Shown here one piece after another: positions 28,401 to 39,974 of a stretch of 64,000 nt of DNA. Where the stretch lies: positions 23,124-87,123 of the forward strand of contig JAFISE010000126.1 of NCBI GenBank assembly GCA_022560025.1, read 5' to 3'. The notes below the pieces were generated by a model that worked only from the letters and a program-made list of their open reading frames with translations, made no database searches and was not told where the DNA came from. Each line of letters begins with the position of its first letter. The stretch's first letter is position 1. Made by a program: the position numbers and the translations under genes. The stretch is from Stagonosporopsis chrysanthemi (lineage: Eukaryota > Ascomycota > Dothideomycetes > Pleosporales > Didymellaceae).

Positions 28401-30890
28401 AGACGGCCAGAATGAATTAATCTGGTCGAAAGCAGCAGCGACTAGAGCAATGCGCTCCTTGTTTGAAGATCCCGCAATCATCTCCCTGAGCAATTGCGTG
28501 CTCTTAGCTTCCTTCGCAATTAGAGCGTTGAGATGCCCTTTGTCTGCGTCTTCGACCGAGATTTGCTCATCTGCACACCTCACAGCTACCTCTGATGCTG
28601 TGAGTGCGCACCACTGTTGCGCGAGCGGAAGGATGGTCTCGCCGCGAACACTGGCTGAGACCTTGCCGGGGAAATTGAAGACTGGCAGCACGTTCACCCT
28701 GACCCTCAGGAGGGGACTGGCAGCTACATGACTGCCCAAAAAGCTCAGAAGGGACGTACGGACGGGCGCTTTGATGCTTTGCTTGGATTTCGCTGTCGGT
28801 GATCCCTCTAGAGCGTCTCTTACCCCTGGCACAACAAATTTTGGATCCATAACAGATTCTTCGAGCACAGGGCTTAGTACAGATACCAAAAGTAGGGCAG
28901 CGTCATCGGCCTTGAGCTCTGAAACTGTGCCAGCACCCTTGCCATACAGTTCAGCACCCCAAACCCGAGGTGTGTTTGATACTGTTCGCTTGGAAAGCGC
29001 AGCGATGCACGTCGCAGCAGACCGACGAACAATGGAAGAGACGTCGCAAAGTGCGTGGAGCAGGTAAGGGATGAGATTTTGGAAGTCTGTCGTGGCCGCT
29101 GCACGTTTGATAGTGGATACGGCGGCGCGGAGAGCGGCAATTCGGACAGGAGCAGATCGAGCAGTAGACCAGGTGCGTATCAAGAAGGTAAGGTATACAT
29201 TCGAGTGGCTGGCGTCTTTCTGCCCAAGTTCTGGAGAGGCTAGGAATCGCACTGTCTGATTTGAAGCTACAGCTTGTTCGAAAGCGGCTGCAACGACGTT
29301 GTAATCCTTCGAGGCCGTCGATATCAGGAAACTGCTAGCGTCGAATTTCGGAACTGGTATTGTTGATGGAACAACAGTCTCTTCGACATCAGCCATCTCT
29401 TCGTCTTCCGATTCGAGCAGAATGGCTTGTATATCATTGGTGCTCTGGTCAATAGACAGACCAAGGGACTCCAGGTCGATGTTGTTCTCCTTGGCGACAA
29501 TCTGCAGCTTGCTGGCCAGAAGGCGATTCTCGGATAGCTTCGCAGCGAGCTCAAGAAGCTGGCCATTCTCTTCAGAACCAGGTGCACTATCTTTGACCGC
29601 CTGCAGAAGGATGGAGAGAAGCACCTGTGTTTGTGGTGCGGAGATGAGCTCAGACTCAGCGATTGCCATAAATGTCGCGCGCTTCTCGTCAGAGCGACTG
29701 GAGCCGCTCAGAGCGCCCAAGGCGCAGCCCAAAGCAAGACGACCAACAGAACACTGCACAGCTGCCGCATTCAGAGCGCCGAATAGTTGCGGTATCCTCA
29801 AAAGCCTTCTTGTGACCGCACTTGGCAATTGTGCGCTGGACCGCTGCGCCGCTACTGTGGCTAGTACCAACACGCACTGGTCCAACGAGTCGGCGTCCTG
29901 TGCCAGCACCATGGCTTCCATCAAAGTATCCAGCACATTATCTCCCAGCTGCGCGTTGGTGACAAGGGCGTGCACGATCAAGTAGCACGCAACAACGACC
30001 TCGGGTCCGTTGGAAGCCCGCATGGCGCTATTTAGCACGGGGACGATTCGCAGCAGTACCTCCTCCGTCTTTTGCGCCTGGATTTCCCTCCTGCCAGATG
30101 TGCCGCTGTTAAAGATGCCATGAATGGCTTGGTATGTGACAGTTGCCCAAAAGTTGAGCAGATGTGTCGATTCATGGCCGGCTTCGAGGACGCGCACAAT
30201 GTACGACTGGAAGGCATTGAAGAACTCGGGCGTGTTGATGGCCGTGTATACGATTGTTTGTCTCGGCGGGCTTGTTTTCGCCTGGATGTAGGGGAACAGG
30301 AAGCGAAGCGCATGTCGTGGCTGTGCGGGGAGAATTGACAGCAGCGCAACAAATTGCGGTGTCTGGTGGTAGGGCAAGTACGTAAAGACGAGGACTTCAG
30401 TGTTGTACTCATGAACTCTGGGTATGTGTCAGCGCGCTTCGCGATACGGTGCAGCCGCACGCCGTGCTCTTTCGCCTGCCTTGCGCCACGACAAGAATTG
30501 CTATTGCACGTACTTGAATCTTCTGACCAACCACTCAAGTGCCTTCTGTGCGGGCTTCAGCAGCAGACGCGGGCCGACTAGGGTGATGAAGGCCTCCAGA
30601 ACGGCGTTGAGCTTCCTGTTCTCGGCGTCGGTCATCTGTAGGCGGTCCTCCTCCTTGCTCTGCTCGCTGAACAGATTGGTCGCAAACTGGCGGAAGCGGG
30701 GATCGAGGGCGCATAGTTCCCGGAAGCCGTCGTGGCATATCAGGTAGAGGTTTTCAAAGGACTGCGAGCTGGCGACCTTGGCTTCGAACAGCAGCGACTT
30801 GCCGTGCGCCGACTTTTGCGCCTTCAGGTCGAGCTGATGGGTGCTCGAGGCCGCGATGGCCGCGAGCTGCTTCTGGAGCGTCGTCGCCAT
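25461..30890 (-). CDS. utp10: U3 snoRNP-associated protein Utp10 (HEATR1/BP28 homologue)
   Basis: Exons on the minus strand are 30890-30514, 30417-26052 and 26003-25461, with introns of 96 and 48 bp, giving 1761 residues. That is close to the size of yeast Utp10 (about 1770). The protein is almost entirely alpha-helical repeats of HEAT type. The N-terminus MATTLQKQLAAIA and the following QKSAHGKSLLFE are characteristic. A PPTKKRRRTSR basic stretch (nuclear targeting) lies in the middle. The BP28CT-type region lies near residues 1480-1640, including FRPFFVQLVDQEG. Utp10 is part of the t-UTP/UTP-A subcomplex of the small-subunit processome, needed for rRNA transcription and early 18S processing in the nucleolus. 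It is an essential housekeeping gene in yeast. It is divergent from NRDE2. Confidence 0.95.
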
Positions 30891-31387
30891 GTTGGGGGTG
30901 GGATTATTGGTCTAATCGCTTATAGGGTTGAAGGTGAGGTCCCAAAAGCCATCGGACGCAGCAGGACGGCGTGAGTTATTGTCGTGGCGGGCTTGTTGGT
31001 CTGCACTCGCAAAGCTCCAAAATTTCTCTACCATTTGGAAGATCCGCATCGGCCAAGATTTGCCGCGCCAAGACGGGCAACATTTTACGGTACTCCGTTC
31101 ACACCAGTTACGTAGTCGCTAACCTGAACCTCGACACGTGCAGTAACCCTCTCATGATCATCGACAATGCTGGCGACACATTATTTGGCCGAGTCAGCAG
31201 TCACCCGAGGGGAGCCTTGAATACAGGGAGTGACGTTGGACAGATGTCGGGACGGCTTTGTCTCTCCTCTGTCTCTTGCTTTTCCCATTACTCTCCCCTT
31301 CACTCACCAAATAACACCTGAGTAGCACAGCCGTACTCAGGGTGCTGCATCTGCAGTCGCTTTCTGAAACTGTGCGCATTTCTCACT
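30891..31387. promoter_or_regulatory. Bidirectional promoter region between utp10 and nrde2
   Basis: The 497-bp spacer between two start codons serves two nuclear RNA-processing genes. No other gene is present, and no specific motif could be assigned by eye. Confidence 0.45.
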
Positions 31388-34300
31388 ATGACTTCGAGCG
31401 CACCAAAGTTTGCGAGCTTTCGTCCGAGGCCCAAGGTCTCTGACCAGCCTCTCACGGAAAAACCTCGGCGTGAAGGGAAGGAGCACAGCAAGCACGGCTC
31501 ATCGAGGGACAAGGAGCGTGAGGAGAGGAAGAAATCGCCGTCCCGCGAGAAGCTAGAGCGCCATCGAGAACAAGCCTCAAACAGGATCTACTTCAGCGAC
31601 CGCCGGGGGGACCTCAACATTGTCAAGTACGGAACGCCAAATCGCTACGACATCCCCAGTTACCGCCGCAGTGGCTATGGAAATATCCTCGGACTCCCAG
31701 GTCAGAAAATAGATCGAGACCACTCCACCGACAACAAGATCTACGCTGTTCCGCTTGTGCGTCAGCGACAGAAGCGGATGTTGACGGACAAGCATGTAGC
31801 GGGAGAGGCCAAACGTACACTGCGGCTTGTCAGAGATGAAAAAGCTCACCAAAGTGACGCGACTCGTGACTTTATTGCTCTCTCAAGCACCGGTAAGCGG
31901 AAGCGTGGATCTGGCAGTGGCAGCGAGAAAGACGATGATGTCACATCAGAGGTTGACTATCGTGGCATCGATGAGACAAAGCCAAACGTTGACGTGATTG
32001 ATGAAGCAGACATGTACTATGAATCAGACACAGAGACAGCTTTGGCCAGCTCTGAAGTCATGCAGAAAAACTCGAGGCTGGTTCGTGAGACTCGCGATGA
32101 GCCAGGAAACTTGCAAGCATGGCGGGACCTTGTCGAACATAAAGAGTCGATGATGAAGTTGGATCGGACCGTCTCTGAGTTGTCGACGGCTGACAGGCAG
32201 AATCTCGCTGATGTGCGCATCTCAACATACCAAGAAGCTTTGCGCAAGATTGGCACTGATGAGACGGCCCAGATCGAGCTTCAGGCCGGCCTCTTGCGCG
32301 AAGCGCAAAGAGTTTGGGGTGATGCAGAAGTGGTCACTAAATGGCAGGCTGTGCTTGAGAAACATCCCAACAGCGTAGGACTTTGGTTTGGGTACCTCGA
32401 TTTCGTCCAATCTACTTTTTCGAATTTCCGGTATGAACACTGTCGGGCGGTCTACCTTCAAGCTATCAAGGCAATGCAACCGACCAAGTCCGGGAACGAA
32501 AGGACTGCTCCAGAAGCTGGCATGCATCTCCTCGTTCGTTTCACCACGATGATCCAACAAGCTGGCTACCAAGAACTCGCGCTGGCCGTTTGGCAAGCTG
32601 TACTCGAATTTCGGTTCCTTGCTCCTCGTGACTATGTCACAAATAAGGTGCAGCAATTCGAGGAATTCTGGGAGAGCGAGGCACCTCGAATCGGCGAATT
32701 GGGCTGCAAAGGTTGGCGGCATACATTGGTTGATGATGCGGTACCACCTGCGTGCTCAACCTTCTCAGACGAACCTGATCTCACAGATTCTTCATTGCCT
32801 AGGTTTCGAAGACGCGAGCTTGACTCGATCAACAAGCTTCGCTACCCTGGTCGCTCCAACGATGACGTTGCTGAAGATGACCCCTTCCACACAATCTTCT
32901 TCTCTGATCTGAAGGATTTCCTTTTACACCTCCCTGAACTTTCGCTTGAGATGCAGCTTGATGCGTTTTTGTGCTTTTGTGGACTCCCTATGCTTGTCAT
33001 GCAAAGTCCAAATGAACCTTGGCGCAACGATCCGTACTTGCAAAGTATAGGGTCTCACTCGGGAACTATGACACAAATAGGAACAGAAGATTCCCACTAT
33101 CGCAAGGCATTTTCCCGGCATATTCAAACTCCGCTCCCAAATGCCAAGATGACTACCGATCTTCTGGTGCAACAGGGTTTTTCACTCGACGCCTGTAGAC
33201 TCAGTCCAGAATTTGTCAGGAATGCTTTGCAGCTGCTGGCTACGAACACTCCAGACAGTGCTTTCATTGGCGAATATCTTCTAGCTTTTGAGTCGAAGCA
33301 CTTCCCTTTCGACGTCCAAAAAACCGCAAAGCGGCTACTCAAAGACAGACCTTCAAGTGTCCGGCTCTACAACATGTACGGGTTGGTTGAAGGCCATCGG
33401 GGTAATTCTACAAAAGCCGATCAGATCTTCGCAGCTGCACTCAGCATCAAATGCCAACCCGCAGATCGCTTGGGGCTTTTGAACAACTACGTTTGGCAGG
33501 CTTTGCACGATAATGACCACATGGACGCTCTCCAGCGACTGGTGCACCAATCACATCATGCGCAGCCATCGCAGCTGAACTCTGCTGCTATCGAAACAAC
33601 CTGCGCTGCGATGCGACTTTCGCTCGAAGATGCGCTTCTCGGCCAAGACTATACATTGATAGTTCTCCATGCGAGTCATCTTGCGCTGCTTGTCTACCTG
33701 TCAAGCGACTTTGATGCGAGCGCTGCGCTAGAGGTACATCGTAGTCTCGCCGCCTGGTTCGCCTCCCACAGACTGTCATCTTCGGTGCATGCGGAGACGC
33801 ATGCACAAGCCATGGCGCGCTTGCTCGCCTACCACGCCACGCACGCTGCGATAGTGAAACCAGCATTGCTCCGGACAGCCCTGGAGCCTCTCATTGCCAT
33901 CTTTCCTGACAACACGATCCTTTTGTCTACGTACGCTGCCAACGAGGCACGCTTCGCAATTGATGATCGCGTGCGTGGAAATATGCATCGTGTTCTGAAC
34001 ACCTCGTCTCGTGCGAGTGTTACAACGTGGACTTTCGCCATTCACCACGAGACCTTGAAAGGCGAGGATGCGGGCTCGACATCACATTCTATTCGCGCCT
34101 TGTACAAGCGTGCCACGAATCTTGACGCATTTGGTGCCCACTGCCCCGCACTCTGGAAATTGTACATGCAATTCGAGCTCGAGCAGTGGCTTAAAGAGCA
34201 CAGTCTGCGTTCAAACAGGAGACCGACTCGAGACGGCAAGAAGAGCAGGTGGGAGACCAGACTTGAAGAAGCAGGAGATAGACTCAGGGAGACGTTCTAT

Positions 34301-34465
34301 CATGGCTTGAAGATGTTACCATGGTGTAAGGATTTCATCATGCTAGCCTTCACAGATGCGAAAGACATGTTCAGACAAGAGGATTTGTGGAGACTGTATC
34401 GGGTCATGATGGAGAAAGAGTTAAGACTGTATACTGAGGTGGACGACCCAAGTCTACAAACTTGA
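31388..34465 (+). CDS. nrde2: NRDE-2 family protein (nuclear RNA surveillance / RNAi)
   Basis: This is a single uninterrupted frame of 1025 residues. The first 65 residues are Lys/Arg/Glu-rich low complexity. Next comes the family block IYFSDRRGDLNIVKYGTPNR and YDIPSYRRSGYGNILGLPG. The NRDE-2 domain begins near residue 230 (SRLVRETRDEPGNLQAWRDL) and continues as HAT/TPR-like helical repeats (AEVVTKWQAVLEKHPNSVGL, WFGYLDFVQSTFSNFRYEHC). It includes DPFHTIFFSDLKDFL, typical of the family. C-terminal parts include LWKLYMQFEL and YHGLKMLPWCKDFIMLAFTD. NRDE-2 works with MTR4/Mtl1 in nuclear RNA decay and splicing surveillance, and was first found in worm nuclear RNAi. The role in this fungus is inferred by homology. 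Confidence 0.93.
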   Translation: MTSSAPKFASFRPRPKVSDQPLTEKPRREGKEHSKHGSSRDKEREERKKSPSREKLERHREQASNRIYFSDRRGDLNIVKYGTPNRYDIPSYRRSGYGNILGLPGQKIDRDHSTDNKIYAVPLVRQRQKRMLTDKHVAGEAKRTLRLVRDEKAHQSDATRDFIALSSTGKRKRGSGSGSEKDDDVTSEVDYRGIDETKPNVDVIDEADMYYESDTETALASSEVMQKNSRLVRETRDEPGNLQAWRDLVEHKESMMKLDRTVSELSTADRQNLADVRISTYQEALRKIGTDETAQIELQAGLLREAQRVWGDAEVVTKWQAVLEKHPNSVGLWFGYLDFVQSTFSNFRYEHCRAVYLQAIKAMQPTKSGNERTAPEAGMHLLVRFTTMIQQAGYQELALAVWQAVLEFRFLAPRDYVTNKVQQFEEFWESEAPRIGELGCKGWRHTLVDDAVPPACSTFSDEPDLTDSSLPRFRRRELDSINKLRYPGRSNDDVAEDDPFHTIFFSDLKDFLLHLPELSLEMQLDAFLCFCGLPMLVMQSPNEPWRNDPYLQSIGSHSGTMTQIGTEDSHYRKAFSRHIQTPLPNAKMTTDLLVQQGFSLDACRLSPEFVRNALQLLATNTPDSAFIGEYLLAFESKHFPFDVQKTAKRLLKDRPSSVRLYNMYGLVEGHRGNSTKADQIFAAALSIKCQPADRLGLLNNYVWQALHDNDHMDALQRLVHQSHHAQPSQLNSAAIETTCAAMRLSLEDALLGQDYTLIVLHASHLALLVYLSSDFDASAALEVHRSLAAWFASHRLSSSVHAETHAQAMARLLAYHATHAAIVKPALLRTALEPLIAIFPDNTILLSTYAANEARFAIDDRVRGNMHRVLNTSSRASVTTWTFAIHHETLKGEDAGSTSHSIRALYKRATNLDAFGAHCPALWKLYMQFELEQWLKEHSLRSNRRPTRDGKKSRWETRLEEAGDRLRETFYHGLKMLPWCKDFIMLAFTDAKDMFRQEDLWRLYRVMMEKELRLYTEVDDPSLQT

Positions 34466-35616
34466 GCTGTCTTGCCATGGATCAGACGGAACTCTGATCG
34501 ATTCCCAGTGCACCTAACTTAAGGGCTGGTAATTTGTAGATGTCGAGAGCGTCCAAAAGTCACGTGACGTACGACAAAAAATACTGGTCTTCTTCCTAAA
34601 CTCTTGTGACCTCGCTACTCGACTATGCTTGCAGCATACCCGCCCTTCGATCATATGTAGTATATACATGTCGTTTACTGCGAATGTGTATAAGTGACCG
34701 AGTGACTGAACTGAATAGGAAAAGGCCCGCTGCTAGCGCGTTTTGGCGCGGCATGAGCGACCTAACGCTTCAAGCTCATCTCATCCATCATCGACTGATA
34801 CTCGAACGTTCCCTACTATGAAAACCAAAATTGGTTTAGGCAGCGCGTTCTCAATAATGATCACTTGCTCAGGCGATGGGAGAGCAATCTCGAGTTTCTA
34901 TGCAAATGACCATGCCAGTGGAGCTGACAAATGAACAACAGCCAAGTGTGAGGTGAGTAGTTGGATTATGCATGCGTTCTGACCAAATATTCATCGGGTG
35001 TAGTGGCGAATTCATTCCTAGGCATGGTCATGTCCAGGAACTGATGCATTGTAGTCAATCATGATTGCGGTGCATGTAGAGTCAACCACCAGCTGCTTGT
35101 ATGTACGAACAGACTAGTTCATCAAGCGGGATGCGTATAAGAACCCACAATCCTGGACTAAGATTGATCGTGGCCACCGAGCTTTGTTCGATGTAGCACT
35201 TTCACTCGTGTTTCGTATGACGATCGCGGCCGAATATAGAGGGTCAGATGTACGGCAGACTTCTTCACGACATGTTCCGGGAAAGCTTTCATGGACTGCG
35301 CCAGAACTCGTCTGCTGCACGTAACGAGTTCGAACACCTGTTGTCAGGGTGGAGTGAAGCTCACTTGGTGTGAGTTCAGCATAGCAGACCCCTCGAGCCT
35401 ATTGCATCATCGGTCACTTCTAGGACAAGACATGGTCTCAGCACACCTTCACTTCTCTCACTGCCCCACTTGGACAGGTCCACCGCGCTTATAGGCTCCA
35501 CCCACCTCGTCCAGCTAACTTGTCTTCATGCCACGACCTGCATACGACCAACTCAACCAACACTCTCCGGATTGGCCTCCTCCACCAACGACAATCACAT
35601 TGCTCGCATACAGCGC
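34466..35616. other. Intergenic region upstream of the giant chitinase
   Basis: About 1.15 kb lies between nrde2 and the chitinase start. No coding sequence, RNA gene or transposon mark was recognised. The last 150 bp are pyrimidine-rich and read like a promoter and leader. Confidence 0.4.
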
Positions 35617-38600
35617 ATGTATACAACCATGCGACTGTCTGTTCTGACCACTACCTTCCTGGCGCTGGCCGCGCTCAGCACCTACACCTCTGCGCGCGCA
35701 TCTGATCTTTCCCTTCATGGTGCCCCGCGTCATATCCTCGACGGCGTGCTTCCAGTCCTCGCAATTGAAGAGCAGCTCATTCGCAGCCAGACTGAAGGCA
35801 ATGTCAAAGCTTCTGACGGTACTAGTATTCATTGCAGTGCCAACACTCCTTGCCCTGACGGCAGTTGTTGCAACTCACAAGGTACGTAATTTGAAACTAC
35901 TTCGCCAGACTTTACTGACGATCTAACAGGAAACTGTGGCTACCGCGATGAGCACTGCAAAAAGTCATGTGTGGCCAATTGCCACGCCAAGGCGCCTTGT
36001 GGTGTCAACAGCAAGGATGGTCAGCAGACTTGCCCTCTTAACGTCTGTTGCTCTCACTTTGGTTTTTGCGGCGCCAATGTAGCGTTTTGTCGCGACACAG
36101 CGGACTCTGGCATGAGCACACCTTGTCAGGTGGACTTCGGCAAGTGCGGAACTGTGAGCAAGCAGGCGAAACCGGCATGCGGAAAGGCTAGTGGAACGGC
36201 TTCACGTAGGATCGCCTACTACGAAGGCTGGTAAGTAGTCCTTACAACGAAGCCGAATCAGTCGTACTTAGCGTGTCCAAGGAACACCCGTCGAAGGCCT
36301 TGCGACAAGGTCTGGCCCGACAACATCGACACCACCGGCCTGACGCACCTTGTCTTTTCTTTTGCAATGATCGACCCTACGACTTTTGGAGTTGTACCCA
36401 TGCACCCGGACGATCGGCAACTGTACGAAGACTTCCTCTCTCTCAAAGATGGCTCTCAAAAGTGGATTGGCATTGGTTAGTTCTTTGATACCGCTCACTT
36501 CCACCAGACCAAACTGATATATTGTAGGTGGATGGGAATTCTCTGATGCCGGCGCCACTCGCCACACTTGGTCCGAAATGGCAAGCAGTAAGACCAACCG
36601 CAACGCTTTCATCCACTCGCTCCTTCAATTCCTCGACGAATGGAACTTTGCTGGTGTTGACATTGATTGGGAGTGGCCTGGAGCTGAGACCCGTGGTGGT
36701 AATCCAGCAATTGATAAGCAGAATCAGATCGATCTCTTGAAGGAGCTGCGTGAGGCGCTGGGTTCGCGAGGACTCGGCGTGGTCATGCCCGCGCAATATG
36801 AGTACCTAAAGCACCTCGATCCCAAGGCACTCGAGTCTAGTATCGACTTTTTCAACCTCCTGACGTACGACCTTCACGGTCCCTGGGATGCCACGATTCC
36901 AGGTCTTGGCCCTCTCATCAAGCCGCATACCGATCTGGAGGAGATTGATACCGCTCTTGATCTCTTCTGGTTCAGCGATATCAACCCATCCAAGATCAAC
37001 CTCGGTGTTGCCAGCTACGGACGGGGATACACTCTCGTCGACTCAGAATGCGCACACTCCGGATGTACATGGACTGGGCCATCTGAGGCTGGCGAGTGCA
37101 CCGGGCTTGCAGGTGTTCTGTCGCATTGTGAGATCCAGCGAATTATCAGCCAGAAGCAGTTGAAGCCGAAGCTCATCAACAATAGCGCAGGCGTGAAGCA
37201 GATCGTGTTCGATGGTCAATGGGTTGGCTACGATGACAATGAGACTCTTGGCATGAAGACTGAGCTTGCGAACAACCGCTGCCTTGGTGGAACGGCACTC
37301 TGGGCAATCGACTACGCTTCTTGCCGCGGCGGTGGCCCTGACGGCCCCGGTGCACCGCAGTCGAGCGCTGTAGTGCCCTCATCTTCTTCCTCTAGCTTGT
37401 CGGATCCCTTCACGACCTCATTCGCACCTTCGGGCGCGTCCAGCCTTCTGGTGCAACCCTCAATGCCCGCGTTGTCCTCAAAGACTGTGAGTTCTGTGCC
37501 GCAGTCCTCGCCACCACCAACATCTATAGGGGCTGTGTTGTCTTCGTCATCTACTCCTTCAACGTCCGAGACGTCAACATCAGCAAAAACCACTAAAGTT
37601 GGTTCATTTTCGACGCCTGCGTCTTTTGCATCTGATGTACCAACCTCTGCGGCCTCTGAAGAGTTCGACTCAACTTCATTCCCTGTATCCTTTGCTTCTA
37701 CGCAATCAATATCTGCGACATCTTCGGATCTCCTAGCGTCTCTGACACAAGAGTCTTCGTCGTATGCGACAATGACGGAGCCTTTGGCATCGACAATTGC
37801 ATTTTCCGTCCCCGAACAGCCCACTTCTAAGACCTCTACTGAGCCTGCTCCTTCCTCTGGACCGGTGTTGTCAAAACCGGTAGCGCTTTCATCAACGGTT
37901 GCGTCGACCGAGTTGGCATCTTTACCGTGGTCTTCAGAAGCTGACTCAACGTGGACTCAATCGCAGTCTTCACAGGCTGTGACTTCATCTGACTTCATAC
38001 CTTCGGGTTCCTCTCAAGCCGAGTTTTCATCCTTACATTCCACTCTCGTATATGTTTCTGTATCTACAGAGTGGTCAATGGTGTTCTCGACTGCTTCCGC
38101 CCCAACGCAATCGTCGCAGGAACTGTCTTTTGCCCTTGGCACCACACTCTGGAGCGACACCCAAGTTCAGTCTTCTGGTTTCGCAACATCATCTACATCG
38201 GATTCTACGCAGCCTTCGCCGAATGTACCTTCAGAGCTAGAGAGCTCACTTCCGAGTGCCTCCAGGTCCGAGCCTACTGGGGCATTGACAAATATGATTC
38301 CAATCCTGTCTTCCGTCGGGTCGTCTGTACCAACTTCCCGATTAGAGACAACATTCTCAGTTCCATCAACTGCTTCGCAATCTCTAACGTCTTTCTCTGC
38401 TTCATTGCCAGCCCAGTCGTCGACGAATGTGGTTTCTGCATCCGTATCTGCGTCTTTGTCGTCTTCGCAGGTGCAGTCGTCGGGCGGAGGTTCTGTGGTG
38501 ATTTCAAGCCTTTCTTCCATTGAATTCTCGGTCCCAGAGTCCTCGTCCATCACCTCACCACCGTCTCTCGCACAGCCTTCAATCTCTGCATCTTCACTTG

Positions 38601-39940
38601 GCACTTTGTCCAAGCCAGGCTCTTCCGATGCATGGTTGTCTGAGGTGTCGTCAAAAGCCTCGGTCACGGCCTCGTTTATTGGTTCGACACCCACATCTTC
38701 GCTTGTCTCCAGCGTTGCGGAACATTCGCAGAGCTTTCTCACCTCGTCCTTTGCGGTGGTATCAACATCAGACGATGCTGCGACCAGCTCTAGGGCTGTA
38801 ATTGCGACTGCTTCCCTGCCTGACTCGAGTGGCGTCCCACCTTTGGTGATCGTACCGTCGCTCACGTCGCCTCCCCCGCCTGGGTCCTCAATGCGTCCAC
38901 CTGAGTTCTCAGTATCTTCTCTACCCAGGCCGTCGATGCATCCTCCACCCGATTTCACGATATCCCAGCCTGGGGTCACTACCCCACCCGGATTCACGAT
39001 GCCATCGCCTGAGTTGACGCTGCCACCTGGACTCACGATGCCATCGCCTGAGTTCACAATGCCATCGCCCGAGTTCACGGTGCCATCGCCTGAGTCCACA
39101 TTGCCTTGGCTGGGCCTCACGATCACGTCGCCCGGAATCTCTTTACCCTCACCTGGGATTTCTTTACCGTCGCCTGGGATTTCTTTGCCGTCGCCTGCAA
39201 TCTCGATACCACCGCCTGAATCCACAATGCCTTGGCCGGAGCTCACGATCACGTCACCTGGAATCTCTTTGCCCTCGCCTGGGATTTCTTTGCCCTTATC
39301 TGGGGTTTCTTTGCCCTCGCCTGAATCCACAATGCCTTGGCCTGGGCTCACAATCATGTCATCTGTAATCTCTGTGCCCCCACCTGGGACTTCACTGACT
39401 TCGCTTGGAACCTCGTTACCTTTGCAGGGAATCTCAGTCTCCTCGGCTGGAGTCTCGTTACCTTTACCGGGAAGCTCGCTACCCATGCCTGGATTCACGC
39501 TGCCACCTGGGATCTCGTTGCCACCTCCACCTGATTTCACGCCGCCACCTGACATGTCGTTACCTTCTCTTGGACTCGCCTTGTCTTTATCTGGATCCAC
39601 ATTGCCTAATCCACCGGCATCAATGATTCTATCTCAAAGCCGGGGTCACGAGGGCAGCAAAACAACAGGGAAGGATCCGCCCAAAGAGACTGATCCGAAC
39701 CATGAGCCGACTCCTGGAAAGCCAACTCCTGGAAAGCCAACTCCTGAAAAGCCGACTCCTGGAAAGCCCGATCCACCTGAGATTACAAAGCCTCCGGGTG
39801 ATGATCCTGACCACGACAAGCCAAAGCAGAAGGGCTGTGTGCCAACTACTTGCGTCACGGAGTGCATTGCGTGGTATGCGATTACTTTAGTCGCTTTGAA
39901 GCGTCCCCGGTGCCCCTGCATCCCCAGGACTTGCGAACAA

Positions 39941-39974
<34 letters not shown>

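Noticed and set aside
35300..35345. GTTCGAA-like T-loop suggesting a tRNA
   Set aside because: No matching acceptor stem, D arm or anticodon arm could be folded around it.
38167..39600. 477-codon antisense open frame across the chitinase repeat region
   Set aside because: It is the complement of repetitive Ser/Thr/Pro codons, gives a Gly/Asp/Glu-rich chance product with the same periodicity, and has no start context or domain.
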